Positions 14,033 to 37,534 of a stretch of 64,000 nucleotides of DNA are shown piece after piece (the stretch's first letter is position 1; every line of letters starts with the position of its first letter). The translations under genes were made by a program, and so were the position numbers. Source of the DNA: Inia geoffrensis (lineage: Eukaryota > Chordata > Mammalia > Artiodactyla > Iniidae); contig CM070903.1 in NCBI GenBank assembly GCA_036417435.1, forward strand, positions 57,078,001 to 57,142,000, given 5' to 3'. Under the pieces are notes generated by a model. That model searched no databases and was not told the DNA's origin. It saw only the letters and a program-made list of their open reading frames with translations.

Positions 14033-14380
14033 GGGCTTCCCTGGTGGCACAGTGGTTAAGAATTCACCTGCCAGTGCAGGGGACATGGGTTCAAGCCCTG
14101 GTCCGGGAAGATCCCACATGCCGTGGAGCAACTAAGCCCATGCACCACAACTACTGAGCCTGCGCTCTAGAGCCCGTGAGCCACAACTACTGAGCCCGTG
14201 CGCCACAACTACTGAAGCCCACGCGCCCTAGAGCCCATGCTCTACAACAAGAGAAGCGACTACGAGAAGCCCTCACACCACAACGAAGAGTAGCCCTTGC
14301 TCCCCACAACTAGAGAAAGCCTGCGTGCAGCAACGAAGACCCAACGCAGCCAAAAATAAATTAATTAAATTTTTTTTTTA
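14033..14380 (+). mobile_element. CHR SINE, long type
   Basis: Lies directly at the L1 A-tail. Full long form with three copies of the 'ccacaactactgagcc' motif. Confidence 0.88.
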
Positions 14381-14437
14381 AAGTAGGACCTTCTGCAAAA
14401 CAACTGGCTTAGACTCTTCAAAAAAAAATTGTAATTG

Positions 14438-14560
14438 GGAATTCCCTGCTGGTCCAGTGGTTAGGTTTCCCTTCTTTCACTGTCCAGGGCACAGTTTCAA
14501 TCCCTGATAGGGGAACTAAGATCCCACAGCCACAAGGCAGGGCCAGGAAAAAAAAAAAAA
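14438..14560 (+). mobile_element. CHR-2-like SINE
   Basis: Head 'ggaattccctgctggtccag' and tail '...agggccagg' followed by poly-A. Confidence 0.85.
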
Positions 14561-14855
14561 AGTAATGAAGAAAGTAATGGGGGAATTGATCCTGAAAAAG
14601 TTTTAATAACCACATATAATGTGTAAGCATTGACTGGATTTTGTTTAGAAACATTTTGAACAAATGCGAAAATTTGAAAAACTCTGGTTTTGATCTCTAC
14701 AACTTTTAAATAATTTAGTAAAAAAATTATATATGCTGTAATAATATATATCAACTTTAGAAAAATATAACACACTATATTTAGGTAGAGGGAATACAGG
14801 CATTCATTGTATTGTTTTTTTCAGTTCTTCAGTGTGTTTTGGCTTTGTTTGTTTT

Positions 14856-15047
14856 GCGGTAAGCGGGCCTCTCAGTGTTGTGGCCTCTCCCGTGGCGGAG
14901 CACAGGCTCCAGACGCGCAGGCTCAGCGGCCATGGCTCACGGGCCCAGCCGCTCCGCGGCTTGTGGGATCTTCCCGGACCGGGGCACGAACCCGTGTCCC
15001 CTGCATCGGCAGACGGACTCTCAACCACTGCGCCACCAGGGAAGCCC
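14856..15047 (-). mobile_element. Young CHR SINE
   Basis: Full-length reverse copy running from 'gcggtaagcgggcctc' to 'ccaccagggaagccc'. Short flanking repeat TGTTTTG. Confidence 0.9.
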
Positions 15048-15064
15048 TGTTTTGTTTTCTATAA

Positions 15065-15344
15065 TTTTATTTATTTATTTTGGGCTGTGTTGGGCCTTTG
15101 TTGCTGCGCGGGCTTTCTCTAGCTGCGGAAAGCACGGGCTACTGTTCGTTATGGTGCGCGGGCTTCTCATTGTGGTGGCTTCTCTTTGTTTCAGAGAATG
15201 GGCTCTAAAGCGAAGGCTCAGTAGTTGTGGTGCACAGGCTTAGTTGCTCCACAGCATGTGGGATTATTCCCCAACTAGGGCTCAAACCCGTGTCCCCTGC
15301 TTTGGCAGGTAGATGCTTAACCACCGCACCACCAGGAAAGTCCC
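15065..15344 (-). mobile_element. CHR SINE, long type
   Basis: Directly behind the preceding copy and in the same orientation. TTCAGTGTG-like sequence occurs both before the pair (about 14827) and after it (15345), so the younger copy probably inserted into or beside this one. Confidence 0.85.
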
Positions 15345-15345
15345 T

Positions 15346-15610
15346 TCAGTGTGCTTTAATGTTTTCCTAATGAAGGTCTGGAGGAGAAAGGGGAAATTTA
15401 TGGCTTCTCGTCGGGAAACATGCAAGCAAGAAAAGAGTGAAGCGATATTTAAAGTACCTAAAGGAAAAAAAAACTTAGAATTTTATGTTTGGCAAAATTA
15501 TCCTTCAAAAGTGAAGAAATACTTTCTCAGACAAACAGGGCATTTGTCACCACCAGTAGATCTGTCTCACAAGAAATGTTAGAAAATTTTCAGAGGATGG
15601 TGAGGAAAGT
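15346..15610 (+). mobile_element. L1 fragment
   Basis: 'tatccttcaaaagtgaagaa' and 'agaaatgttagaaaattttc' match the conserved L1 segment near the ORF2/3' region. It carries no intact frame. Confidence 0.6.
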
Positions 15611-15633
15611 GATTGGAAGGGCTGGAGAAGTTT

Positions 15634-15910
15634 CCCGAGGGGCGGCGGCAAGAGGCTGCTGCCACTGGATCTTACCCACTTCTTTTGTCACCGCGGGAAC
15701 TTCACGAAGTCCATACGCTTCCGCAAGACCCAGGCACTCTCACTACCTGCTCAGCCAAGTCGGCGTGCGCCGCCCTGTAATTCCGACCGGAACCGCAACG
15801 GGAGCCGTGCAGGTTCCGGAGAGGTGGTGCGCCCCACTCCGGACGTAAAGGGGAGAGGACCACGGCTCACTCTTGCCTGGGGCTCCGCCCACAGACACAT
15901 CTCAGGTGCA
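15634..15910. promoter_or_regulatory. CpG-dense patch without an assigned gene
   Basis: By hand count about 24 CpG dinucleotides occur in roughly 260 bp of about 60% GC, close to the number expected without CpG loss. Neighbouring sequence is strongly CpG-poor apart from young SINEs. It is not a SINE, and I recognise no repeat or coding exon. It may be an orphan CpG island, the promoter of a non-coding RNA, or the start of a recently inserted GC-rich element. Confidence 0.45.
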
Positions 15911-16144
15911 AACCCCGCCCAGCCAGGGATCTTTTGAAGGATCATTTGCACAGAAAGCTGGCTCTGCTGGGATGCTTGGACTTGGGAGAGGATGTAAAGG
16001 TCCCTAATCCGGTTGGGGTTTCAGGGAGGATCGGGAGCTGAGTACTTCAAGAGTTATCTAGGCAAAACGGGACGGGAAGAGCCTTCTGGGCAGAAACTGT
16101 ACGGAGAAAAGTCTTGAGGTAGAGAAAAAGGAGGCTAGACTTGT

Positions 16145-16310
16145 AGGCAGAGGCAGATTTACAGTGAAACTAATGAAGCTTAAGATAGGAACCTGTCATT
16201 TGCACTACCCCTTTCAAGGCTCGGTACCTAATTTTTGCATTATTTTTCTCAAAGAGGGCCTCCCGAATTGTGTAAGGCTTAGACCCCACAAAACTTGACT
16301 CCACATAGGG
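16145..16310. repeat. Dispersed repeat, first of two copies
   Basis: 'ggcagatttacagtgaaact' through 'taaggcttagaccccacaaa' shares its order and many positions with 59820-60000, so both belong to one old interspersed family that I cannot name. Confidence 0.55.
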
Positions 16311-16538
16311 AGCCAGTGGAAAAGAGGGACATGATCAGATAATTGTTTATAAAAATGATCATGTGATAGCCGATGATCGGAGTAGGTAGGAGTAAGGCGA
16401 GGAGATCAGATGAGAGAAGGTAATGGTCTGGATTAGTGTGGTGGCAGTGAAGATGGAGAGGAGAGAACGGATTCCACTTACAGTTAAGAGAGAGTAGTGC
16501 AGGAGTTGACTGATTGGACCTATCTAAAGAAGTACCAT

Positions 16539-16751
16539 GGGCTTCCCTGGTGGCGCACTGGTTGAGGGTCCGCCTGCCAATGCAGAGGACACGGATTCGT
16601 GCCCCGGTTTGGGAAGATCCCACATGCCGCGAAGCGGCTGGGTCCGTGAGCCATGGCCGCTGAACCTGCGTGTCCGGAGCCTGTGCTCCACAACGGGAGA
16701 GGCCACAACAGTGAGAGGCCTGCGTGCCGCAAAAATAAATAAATAAATAAA
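16539..16751 (+). mobile_element. Young CHR SINE
   Basis: Full-length with an (AAAT)n tail. Flanked by AGTACCAT on both sides. Confidence 0.9.
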
Positions 16752-17660
16752 ACAGTACCATACTACACCACCAGTTAATAGCTGTCCTTTTGCCCTGTTT
16801 TATTCTTTTGACTTATTACCACCTGATATGTATTTTATTTTCGTTTAGTCTGCTAAATAATTTTCAAAAGGTTGAAAACATATCTCTTATAAAAATATCA
16901 AATGAACACATGACAAAGATTTTATTCATCATAATAAACTACTCATCCATTATTATCTTAAATAATGAGGGAACCAGTAAGATGGTAGGTAAGACTTGTT
17001 CAAATGAGAATTTGAGTTTCAGAGATTTAGATTATCAGCCAAAGGAATACTGAAATGAATTTGCTAATAATTGCAAAAATACTAATATCCTATGAAGCAA
17101 AAAACTGTAATTCTGGGAGTTATTTCTTCTACCAGATGGAAATGGATTCCATCTCTACTAGACAAAATCCATTTGCGTTACTAAGAATAGGAAGTATTTG
17201 CATTGTTCTCAGACAAGAATTATTTGCATTGCTATCAGTTTTCTACAAGTTAGCCTCTACCCCTACAAAGTTGTATGATAGCTTAGTCAATATAAAGTCA
17301 ATCAAAAGTATACCCCAGCACTACAATGAAAGATCACCCAGTAATCCTCTTCTGCCCATTTACAAGTTCTGGACAATTTTTCTGGATGTGTCTACCCTCA
17401 CTAGAATGTAAGATTTAAAAGAACAAGGATTTTGTTTCATTCATTGTTGAGTTATGAGCACCTAAAACTGTATATGGTACATAGCTCTCAACAAATATAT
17501 ATTGAATGAGTGAGTGAAAGATGAGAAAGTAGGGATATGAGTGTAAACAATTTCTTCAAGAAGTTTGTTTCAAGGGCCTAGCAACTGTTAGGTGGAAGGA
17601 GGTATATGTATAGAGAAAGGTTTTTTAAAAAATGTTCAAAGACATTTAAATCCAGATAAG
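16752..17660. other. No gene seen
   Basis: AT-rich sequence with several medium open frames (for example 17055-17411 on plus) that show no family resemblance or splice context. Confidence 0.45.
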
Positions 17661-17819
17661 GATCCAATGAAGAGAGAGTGAATACACCGGAGAGGAGGTA
17701 TCTTTTTCAAAGGATTTCACCAAATATGGAGTGTCAGGACCAGAGCCACAATCTCCCTGGGAAGGGCCCCTTCCCACTCCAAGCCTCTAAAAATTGGGGG
17801 AACAAGAGAGAGAGGGTTG

Positions 17820-18120
17820 GACTAGATCAACTATTCTCAACTGTTTTGATCTTGGAACTCCTTCACACTCTTAAAAATTATTGAGAATTATTGAGATTTT
17901 GTTTGTCTATCAATATTTGCCAGATTAGACACTAAAACTGAATAACTTTTAAAAATATTTTTTCACTAAAACTAATAAACCCATTACATGTTAACATAAA
18001 TATCTTTATGGAAAATAATATATTTCATAAAGAAATTTATATTTAGTCAGAAGAGTAACATTGTTTTACAAATCTCTTGCAAATTAATGTCTGGCTTAAT
18101 AAACCTGGATTCTTTAAAAA
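17820..18120. repeat. Old DNA-transposon-like repeat
   Basis: The ordered motif set ('attctcaactgttttgatct', 'attattgagattttgtttg', 'tattttttcactaaaac') resembles an ancient mammalian hAT/Tigger-type MITE. Family not determined. Confidence 0.35.
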
Positions 18121-18377
18121 AAATCTTCAGCAAGAATATGATATAGGTCAGAAACTCAGCTCTAAAGAAGAGTTCTAGAAAAGAAGTAAAAGGAGATAAA
18201 ATCTTTTATTTTTCTTATTCCTAATTGATCTAACTTATGTTTGTTCAAAATAAATAAATGGATAAATAAAATGAATGACAGCAATGTTATAAGGGAGAAG
18301 TAGGAGTTGGAAATACTATATTACAAGGCACTTACAATACTCGTGAATTGCTATATTGTTATTTGAAAAAGAGCCTG

Positions 18378-18720
18378 GGGACTTCCCTGGTGGCACAGTG
18401 GTTAAGAATCTGCCTGCCAATGCAGGGGACATGGGTTTGAGCCCTGACCCAGGAAGATCCCACATGCCATGGATCAACTAAGCCCGTGTGCTACAACTAC
18501 TGAGCCTGCGCTCTAGAGCCCGCAAGCTACAACTACTGAGCCTGTGTGCCACAACTACTGAAGCCCGTGCGCCTACAGCCCATGCTCTGCAGCAAGAAAA
18601 GCCACCGCAATGAGAAGCCCACGCACTGCAACAAAGAGTAGCCCCTGCTCGCCGCAACTAGAGAAAACCCACACACAGCAGCAAAGACCCAACGTAGCCA
18701 AAAATAAATAATAAATAAAT
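18378..18720 (+). mobile_element. CHR SINE, long type
   Basis: Full long form ending 'gtagccaaaaataaataata'. Confidence 0.88.
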
Positions 18721-19025
18721 TCATTTTTTAAAAAAGAAAAGAAAAAGAACTTGATTGCTAGTAACCATAGCAAACTCAAGGGCAAGCACACACAAAGAAA
18801 AAACAGTAGTGAAAGTGTAATTGATATACAGGAGAGGGGAAAAAAACGGAGTCATATTATATGAACGTTTTAAACGTTCAACTAAAATGAGAAGGAAAAG
18901 AGGGGAAGACAAAAAAATTCAAAAAGAGGGTGATGAAAACAAATACAGATCTTAATCCATCTATATCAATCATGTTGAACATCGATTTTCTAAATATACT
19001 AATTAATCCAGAAAAATTAACAAAA

Positions 19026-19150
19026 AGAAGCCACTGCAATGAGAAGCCCGCGCACTGCAACAAAGAGTAGCCCCCACTTGCCGCAACTAAAGAAAGCTTG
19101 CGTGCAGCAATGAAGACCCAACGCAGCCAAAAATAAATAAATGAAATAAA
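19026..19150 (+). mobile_element. CHR SINE, 3' fragment
   Basis: Only the distal 125 bp of the long form survive, from 'agccactgcaatgagaagcc' onward. Confidence 0.85.
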
Positions 19151-19179
19151 TAAATGTATTTAAAAAAATAAGATAGAAT

Positions 19180-20005
19180 GGCCCAAATCCAAAGCCCGGA
19201 CAACCCCAAATGCTAGGGAGGATGTGGAGCAGAAGGAACTCTCATTCACTGCGGGTGGGAATGCAAAAGGGTACAGCCATTTTGGAAGATAGTTTGGCAG
19301 TTTCTTACAAAACTAAACATACTCTTATGATTCAGAAATCACGTTCCTTGATATTTATCCAAATGAGTTGAAAATGTATGTTCACACAAAAACCTGCACA
19401 CAAATGTTTATAGCAGCTTTATTCATAATTGCCAAAACTTGGAAGCAACCAAGGTGGCCTTCAATGTGTGAATGGATAAATTATGGTACACCCAAACAAT
19501 GGAGTATTCAGCATTAAAAAGTGGGCAATCCAGCCATGAAAAAACATGAAAGAATTTTAAATACATTTCCTGTTGTGAAAGAAGTCAATCTGAAAAGGCT
19601 ACTGTATGATTCCAAATATATGACATTCTGTAAAGAGACAAAGCTATGCCGACAGGAAGAAAATCAGTGGTCTGGAGTTGGGGGGAGAAAGTGTTAAATA
19701 GGTGGAGCACAGAACACTTTTATAGCACAGTGAAACTATTTTGTATGACACTAAAATGATGAGTATGTCATTATACATTGGTCAAAACCCATAGAGTGTA
19801 CAACACAAAGAATGAACCCTAATATAAACTATGGGCTTTGGGTGACAATGAGGGGTCAATGTAGGTTCAACAAGTGTGCCTCTCGGGTGCAGGATGTTGA
19901 TAGTAGAGGAAATGGGGTGGGGAGGAGGGGTGATATTTGAGAATTCTGTACTTTCTGCTCAATTTTTCTGAAAGCTTAAAACTGCTAAAAAAACCCAAAA
20001 ATCTA
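19180..20005 (+). mobile_element. Old L1 ORF2 end and 3' UTR
   Basis: Begins in the conserved 'tgctagggaggatgtggagc' segment and ends in an A-rich tail. The reading frame is destroyed. Confidence 0.75.
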
Positions 20006-20317
20006 TTAACTAAAATAAAACCAAATTACATTCTATATAGCTAGTACTTGAAGCAGCAGTAACAGTCACTTTTTGGTAAACCTAAGTACAGAATCCAGAC
20101 ATTCCCATCTGTACTAAAGGCATCAGGCAACATTGAGGATGGCGAGGACAGAGCATTAGCAATCACTGGGATGCAAGTCACTTTAACTGTGGGCTCCCCA
20201 TCATTTATCTCTTTTTCTTTTTCATGATTACTAGTAAGGAGATTGAATCATAATCAAAGACTTCCCAACAAACAAAAGTCCAGCACTAGATGGCTTCACT
20301 GGTGTATTCTAACAAAC

Positions 20318-20495
20318 ATTTTTTTAATATTGAGGTAAAATTGGTATATAACGTTATGTTACAGGTGTACAACATAGTAATTTGATATTTGTGTACACTA
20401 CAAAACTGATATAAGTCTAGTTACCATCATTACCATACAATTACCCCCTTTCACACATTTCATCCACACCCCACCCCTTCCCCTCCACTAACCAT

Positions 20496-20505
<10 letters not shown>
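20318..20505 (-). mobile_element. L1 3'-region fragment in DPPA2 3' end
   Basis: The plus strand is the complement of an L1M 3' UTR ('ggtgtacaacatagtaattt', then 'caccccttcccctccactaa'). The element is sense with DPPA2. Its recognisable part runs up to the DPPA2 stop codon and seems to cover the last few codons. Confidence 0.6.
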
Positions 20506-32164
<11,659 letters not shown>

Positions 32165-32250
32165 TCCAAGGAACTCTCAGAGAAAGGCAGAGCCGGCAAT
32201 GTTATCTGCAATTTAATCCTCTTAACCTGAGGTTTCTAGTCCAATTTCTC

Positions 32251-32281
32251 CTTTTATAAGCAAATGTCTCCTACTTCCTGT
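32251..32281 (-). promoter_or_regulatory. Candidate DPPA2 core promoter
   Basis: On the minus strand a TATA-like CTTATAAAAG (32251-32260) sits 87 nt upstream of the ATG, and an ETS-type ACAGGAAGT (32273-32281) lies 12 bp further upstream. This predicts a start site near 32220-32230 and a 5' UTR of about 60 nt. Inference from position only. Confidence 0.45.
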
Positions 32282-33099
32282 TTTCCAGAAGAGCTGTTTT
32301 CCTTCCTCCTCTTTTTCCCCCTCCCTTGTTATCTGACAGTGTGATAATTTCATCAGTTTTATACCCAGGCTTGTCTATTAGGCAAGAGTTAAATTATTGG
32401 GTAATTAACATCACTCCTGATTTTTTTTTAAACTTTTGGGTTTTATTCCTTTAAGGTGAGACTTAGGTGAAACTTGAAAATGACAAACACTTGTTGACAA
32501 GTTACAAACAAATAAACAATCTTTGTAAACAATATTGGTGATGGATTGAATGATGCTTTGTGGAGGGAATAGAAGTTCAAAGGTATTTTATAACTGATTT
32601 ATGCCCATGGGTGTGTCACTCACTGCGAGATTAGATTTAGATTGTAGGGACTGGATAACATGATCTCTCCTGGATCTAGATCTAAACACAGATTTTAAGC
32701 CTGCAATAATGGCAAGCTGAGTAGAAGGGAAAGGTTTGGCTATTCAGGATAAGAACAGCAGAAGCCATAACGCTAAGGCAAGTGATGTACTAATGAATGC
32801 AGGAGAAGGAACTGCAAAAACTTGGGAATTGCTGGAGGATAATGTTGGGGGCAGGATGTGATGAGACAGGAGGCTGGAAGAGTCACAGATGTTTTTATAG
32901 GTCACTCTAAGGAGCCAGAGTTTCTAAAGGGAAATATTTACAAACAGTATGGCAGCTCTGACATTCGTTGGTCTCACAATGGGCTTTCTCTTCCCCTCGG
33001 TAAAGGGTCTGGTCCATCAGTCTCAGGACCCAGGGATTCGGGATCAGTTTAACTTAAATATTATATTATATTCAAAGTGCAAGGGCTCTGCCTCAGTTT

Positions 33100-33270
33100 G
33101 CTGAAGAGCTGGTTGGAAAATTAAACTATGAGACTCCACCCCAGACCTTCAGAATCAGATCCTTAAGGGCAGGACCCAGAAATCTGTGCTTCAACCAGCC
33201 CTCAGGGTTGTTCTTATGCACCTAAAAGTCTGTAAACATGGGCTAGATCAGGGTGTGACCAAATGGTTTT
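33100..33270. repeat. MER5A-like hAT relic
   Basis: 'aatcagatccttaagggcag' and 'atctgtgcttcaaccagccc' fit a MER5A/Charlie-type MITE. The flanking 32300-33100 and 33270-33600 show no gene. Confidence 0.55.
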
Positions 33271-33599
33271 GGATTAGGCAGATAATGCTTGGAATCCTGG
33301 CTCCTCCCTTCCAAGATGGAAACTGAATTGGCCCATAGAGATTCAGCCAAGAAAACATTCCATCTACCCACTTGGGTGTGGCCCCTACTTACAGGCTTTT
33401 TCTGGATGATTTAGAAGGGAGTTGACCTGGTAACCTGAACAGATTGATTCCAGTGCCTTAGATTAGGATGGGACTTCCAGTGGGAAGATGATTCATTACC
33501 ATATTTCTTTTCTTAGCGTTTATTACAATATAATTATCTTATTTATTTTCTTGGGTTTTCCCCTCTGCTTTTTGAAAATATTATATTATGGGAAAGTTC

Positions 33600-33730
33600 A
33601 AACATATAAAAGCAGACAGTTCACAGTGTATACCTATATCAAATCATCACAATGTACACTTTAAACATCTTAGAATTTTATTTGTCAATTATACCTCAAT
33701 AAAGCTGAAAAAAAAGAAAAAATAATAAAA
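33600..33730 (+). mobile_element. L1 3' end fragment
   Basis: Terminal L1 signature 'tgtcaattatacctcaataa' plus A-rich tail. Confidence 0.7.
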
Positions 33731-34109
33731 GAAGACAGTAATATCACCAGCCCTCATGGATCCATCATCCAGCTTTGAACAACTATTGACTCCCAGCCAA
33801 TCTGTTTTCATGTAAACCACCACCTATTCCCCCTCTCTTGGGTTATTTTAAAAGAAATACCAGACTTCATAGCTTTCATTCATAAATTCGGGGGAAAAAA
33901 AGACTTTTTCCAACTACAGTTACAATTTCTTTTTCATATCTAAAAATAATTCAAAATAATTTTTTAATATTATTGCACTATTCAGTCTGTTTAAACATCC
34001 AGCAGTATTTAAATATGCAATTATCTCATACTCTCATTTTCTTGTTTTAACAATCTGTTGGAATCAGGATCCAGATAAGGGCTACACACCATGATTAGAT
34101 ATGTGCCTT

Positions 34110-34435
34110 AATATAAAATAGATAAGGACCTACCGTAAAGCACAGGGTATGTTTCTCAAAACTCTGTAATGACCTATATGCGAAAAGAATCTTAAAAACA
34201 GTGGATATGGGAACTCCCTGGCAGTCCCGTGGTTAGGACTCTGCACTTCCACTGCCGAGGACAGGAGTTCAATTCCTGGTGATGGAACTAAGATCCCAAA
34301 AGCTGCGCAGCGTGGCCAAAAACACAAAACAAAAATGAGTGAATATATATATGTATAACTGATTCACTTTGCTGTAGAACAGAAACTAACACAACATTTT
34401 AAATCAACTATACTCCAATAAAAATTTTTTTAAAA
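34110..34435 (+). mobile_element. L1 3' end split by a SINE
   Basis: 'aaggacctaccgtaaagcac' before and 'actgattcactttgctgtag' after the SINE are consecutive parts of an artiodactyl-type L1 3' UTR. Confidence 0.8.
34208..34330 (+). mobile_element. CHR-2-like SINE inside L1
   Basis: 'gggaactccctggcagtccc' to 'cgtggccaaaaacac'. Confidence 0.85.
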
Positions 34436-34465
34436 AAGGATACGTGCCTTAAATTTTCTTTTCTT

Positions 34466-34583
34466 TTTTTTTTGGCCATGCTGCACGTGGGATATTAGTT
34501 CCCTGAGCAGACCAGGGATCCAACCCCGGGCGCTAGTCAAGGAAAGCACGGAGTCCTAATCACTGGACGGCCCGGGAATTCCC
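34466..34583 (-). mobile_element. CHR-2-like SINE
   Basis: TAAATTTTCTTT is present on both sides as a target-site duplication. Confidence 0.87.
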
Positions 34584-34779
34584 ACCGTAAATTTTCTTTA
34601 ATCTGTAAATTCTCCCTCCATCTTTTATTTTCCTCACAAATTTTGTTTTTGTTCTTGTTATTGCTTAAAGAATTGTGTGAATTTCCTGTAGTTTTATATC
34701 TAGGTTTTGCTAATTTCATTTGTACTTCCACTTTAAGCTAGTCTTCTATCCTCTGCATTTATTGTAGATGGGCTTGATC

Positions 34780-34989
34780 AGGCTTCCCTGGTGGCGCAGT
34801 GGTTGAGAGTCCGCCTGCCAATGCAGGGAACACGGGTTCGTGCCCTGCTCCGGGAATATCCTACGTGCCGCGGAGCAGCTGGGCCCGTGAGCCATGGCCG
34901 CTGAGCCTGCGAGTCCGGAGCCTGTGCTCCGCAACGGGAGAGACCACAACTGTGAGAGGCCCGCGTACCACAAAAAAAAAACAAAAAAA
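34780..34989 (+). mobile_element. Young CHR SINE
   Basis: Full-length copy with A-tail; flanking duplication not obvious. Confidence 0.9.
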
Positions 34990-35034
34990 CACTCTTTCCC
35001 TTTCTCTTCACTCATTTGACTCCGCATTCTTTAA

Positions 35035-35180
35035 ACTTATTTTTTTTAACTTATTTTTAATTCAAGTATATCTGACATATAACACTGTGTAAATTTAAGG
35101 TGTACATGTTAATTTGATACATCTGTATATTGTAATACTGTTGCCATTGTAGCTATAATTAGCATTCTACCCTGTTCTTT
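35035..35180 (-). mobile_element. L1 3'-region fragment, antisense
   Basis: 'aagtatatctgacatataac' and 'aaggtgtacatgttaatttg' are the complement of an L1M 3' UTR. 35181-36500 beyond it is unique-looking, without a gene. Confidence 0.6.
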
Positions 35181-36521
35181 AAGTGTAAATGCCAGTTTCT
35201 TGTAGTGACCCTAAAAGAGTTTACTCCTGTTATTCTCTTATTCCTTTTCTTCATAGAATTTCTTTAAATCTGTATATATTTGAAATTTTAATTGTTTAAC
35301 TTCATCTCCCCAGTTAGACAGCAGGCTCCAGAGAGCCATGGTCTAACCTAGAGCTTTGCACTGCATCTGGCTCAGAACAGAGGCTCAATCAATGCTGGTT
35401 ATTCATCCTGCATCAGCCTCTATTCCCTGCCCCCCACACCAGGCCACCAACTCCCTTTTGAGTAGATGGTCCTCTCTGTGCTGCTGCTCTAATGGATATG
35501 CTGTAAATGCTGATAACGGACTGACCTGACTCTCTACTGTCAGACTGTGACATTGTGAAGTTCTCAGACTCACCTTTATTCTCCCCATGCTCAGCTCAGT
35601 GCCTGGTTTAGAGAAGGCTCTTAATTAGGCACAACAAAGGACTCAAATCATATTACACCAGTTTCAGTTTAGGGCTCAGTATATACCTCAAAGCTGAAAA
35701 GCAGCCATTAAATGGATGTTAAGCTATAAAAAATAACCTAGACTGTAGGGTAGAGATTTTAAAAAGAAAAAAAATTGTTTATGTATACTTGGATTCTAAT
35801 ATTATTCCAATAATAGAGAATAGTTCTGAAATAAAAATGCATTACCTATTTCAAATATATATTATTTACCATATTGTAAGTTAAATATTTAAATACATTG
35901 TATTTTTTTGTTTAGATAAATGTTTTTCAAAAGGTTTTCTTTTTTTTTTTTAAATCAAAGGAACATTCTCTGTAATAGTAAATGTTTATGGAGCACCAAT
36001 ATGTAACAGATAAAAATGGAGCAACTCTGGTTGAAAAATAAAAAACCATAAGACAGCCCCACAGAACCCTCAGGTGCTAAGAAACAGTTTGGAAATTATG
36101 GTTCGGTATCACGCTCATGTGGAAGGGACAGTTACTGAGTTCTTCAGTTTTCTGAGGAGGAAGATAAAAGATGCACTCTGAAAGATGTTCCCAACTTTGC
36201 CACATCCTTCATTTCAAGAAATTCCCACTTCCAAGGACTACTGAAAATTCATTTCTACTTTAGAGCGGTAGTTACAGATCTTCATCTTCTGATCGAGAAT
36301 AAATGAGCATTTTTGCTTTTTTTTTTTTTTTCTGAAAAAATATCTCTTCTCTATCATGAAGCAACAGTCACAATTAGGAGAATCTTAAATTCAGAATCCA
36401 GGCAAGTAAGGTCTATCCTCTGTTCTGTATGACTCAGAAGATGTGGTTAGGACAGAGCATGGCAGTCAGGGAAGATGAGGTGGGAAGGACAATTTTTTTT
36501 TGTTTTGTTTTGTTTTGTTTT

Positions 36522-36713
36522 GCGGTACGCGGGCCTCTCACTGCTGTGGCCTCTCCCGTTGCGGAGCACAGGCTCCGGACTCGCAGGCTCAGTGGCCATG
36601 GCTCACGGGCCCAGCTGCTCCGCGGCATGTGGGATCCTCCCGGACCGGGGCACAAACCCGCGTCCCCTGCATCGGCAGGCAGACTCTCAACCACTGCGCC
36701 ACCAGGGAAGCCC
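36522..36713 (-). mobile_element. Young CHR SINE
   Basis: Full-length, preceded by a (TTTTG)n tail complement. Confidence 0.92.
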
Positions 36714-36724
36714 AGTTCAACTTT

Positions 36725-37061
36725 TTGAACATAACTTTTTATTCTGTCTAGCTCCTTTCCTTTCTGGTCTAATGGGTTTTCTGTCTCCTTTTCCCCACCT
36801 AACTCCTAAAACACTGGTGTCCCATGAGGTTGCATTTCTCTATTCTTGATCATGCTTCATGCTTTTCTAGAGCAGCTTCATCCATTTTTCCAATTTCAAC
36901 CTCCACCTACATGCTGACGACTCCCATATATGTATCTCTAGCTCAATATTTTTGCCTGCCCTACTGACCCAAGTTTTGGCATTTCGGGCTACGCACTTCA
37001 AACATAGTAAGAACTAAACTCAGTGACATCCTTACTGACTTTCACTTCCTTTGGTATTTCT

Positions 37062-37097
<36 letters not shown>

Positions 37098-37480
37098 GGT
37101 ATGCGGGCCTCTCACTGTTGTGGCCTCTCCCGTTGCGGAGCACAGGCTCCGGACACGCAGGCTCAGCGGCCATGGCTCACGGGCCCAGCCGCTCTGCGGC
37201 ATGTGGGATCTTCCCGGACCGGGGCACGAACCCGTGTCCCCTGCATCGGCAGGCGGACTCTCAACCACTGCGCCACCAGGGAAGCCCGGTATTTCTTCTT
37301 GAGATGTGTTATCATCCACTCAGTCATCTAAAGGCAGAAACGTAACAACTACTTAAAACACCCCTTCTCCTTAAACTCCAATAGGTCAAAGTCCTGTGGA
37401 GTCAAACATGTACACATCTTGCTTGATTTTGCCTCTCCTATAATTCTACTGCCATTGCCCTATTTCTTGTCTAAAGCATC
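36725..37480 (+). repeat. LINE-2-like remnant interrupted by a SINE
   Basis: 'catgctgacgactcccatat' and 'ttgcctgccctactgaccca' resemble the same old LINE text seen near 21.4 and 61.7 kb. Confidence 0.4.
37063..37287 (-). mobile_element. Young CHR SINE
   Basis: Full copy with a 33-T tail complement; exact 13-bp flanking duplication GGTATTTCTTCTT. Confidence 0.95.
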
Positions 37481-37534
37481 TCTAACACGTTATTGAAATC
37501 TCTCACTGACCATATTACCTCCCAGCCAAACTAT

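Noticed and set aside
14033..14110. tRNA-like A and B boxes repeated through the window
   Set aside because: They belong to SINE heads with A-tails and target duplications and do not fold as complete tRNA genes.
15489..15848. 119-codon plus frame spanning an L1 fragment and the CpG-rich patch
   Set aside because: It joins unrelated segments, has no homology I recognise, and probably reflects low stop frequency in GC-rich DNA.
36429..36849. Repeated '[16 protein letters not shown]...' and '[15 protein letters not shown]...' open frames at about fifteen places
   Set aside because: They are translations of the GC-rich young CHR SINE in various frames, not a protein family.
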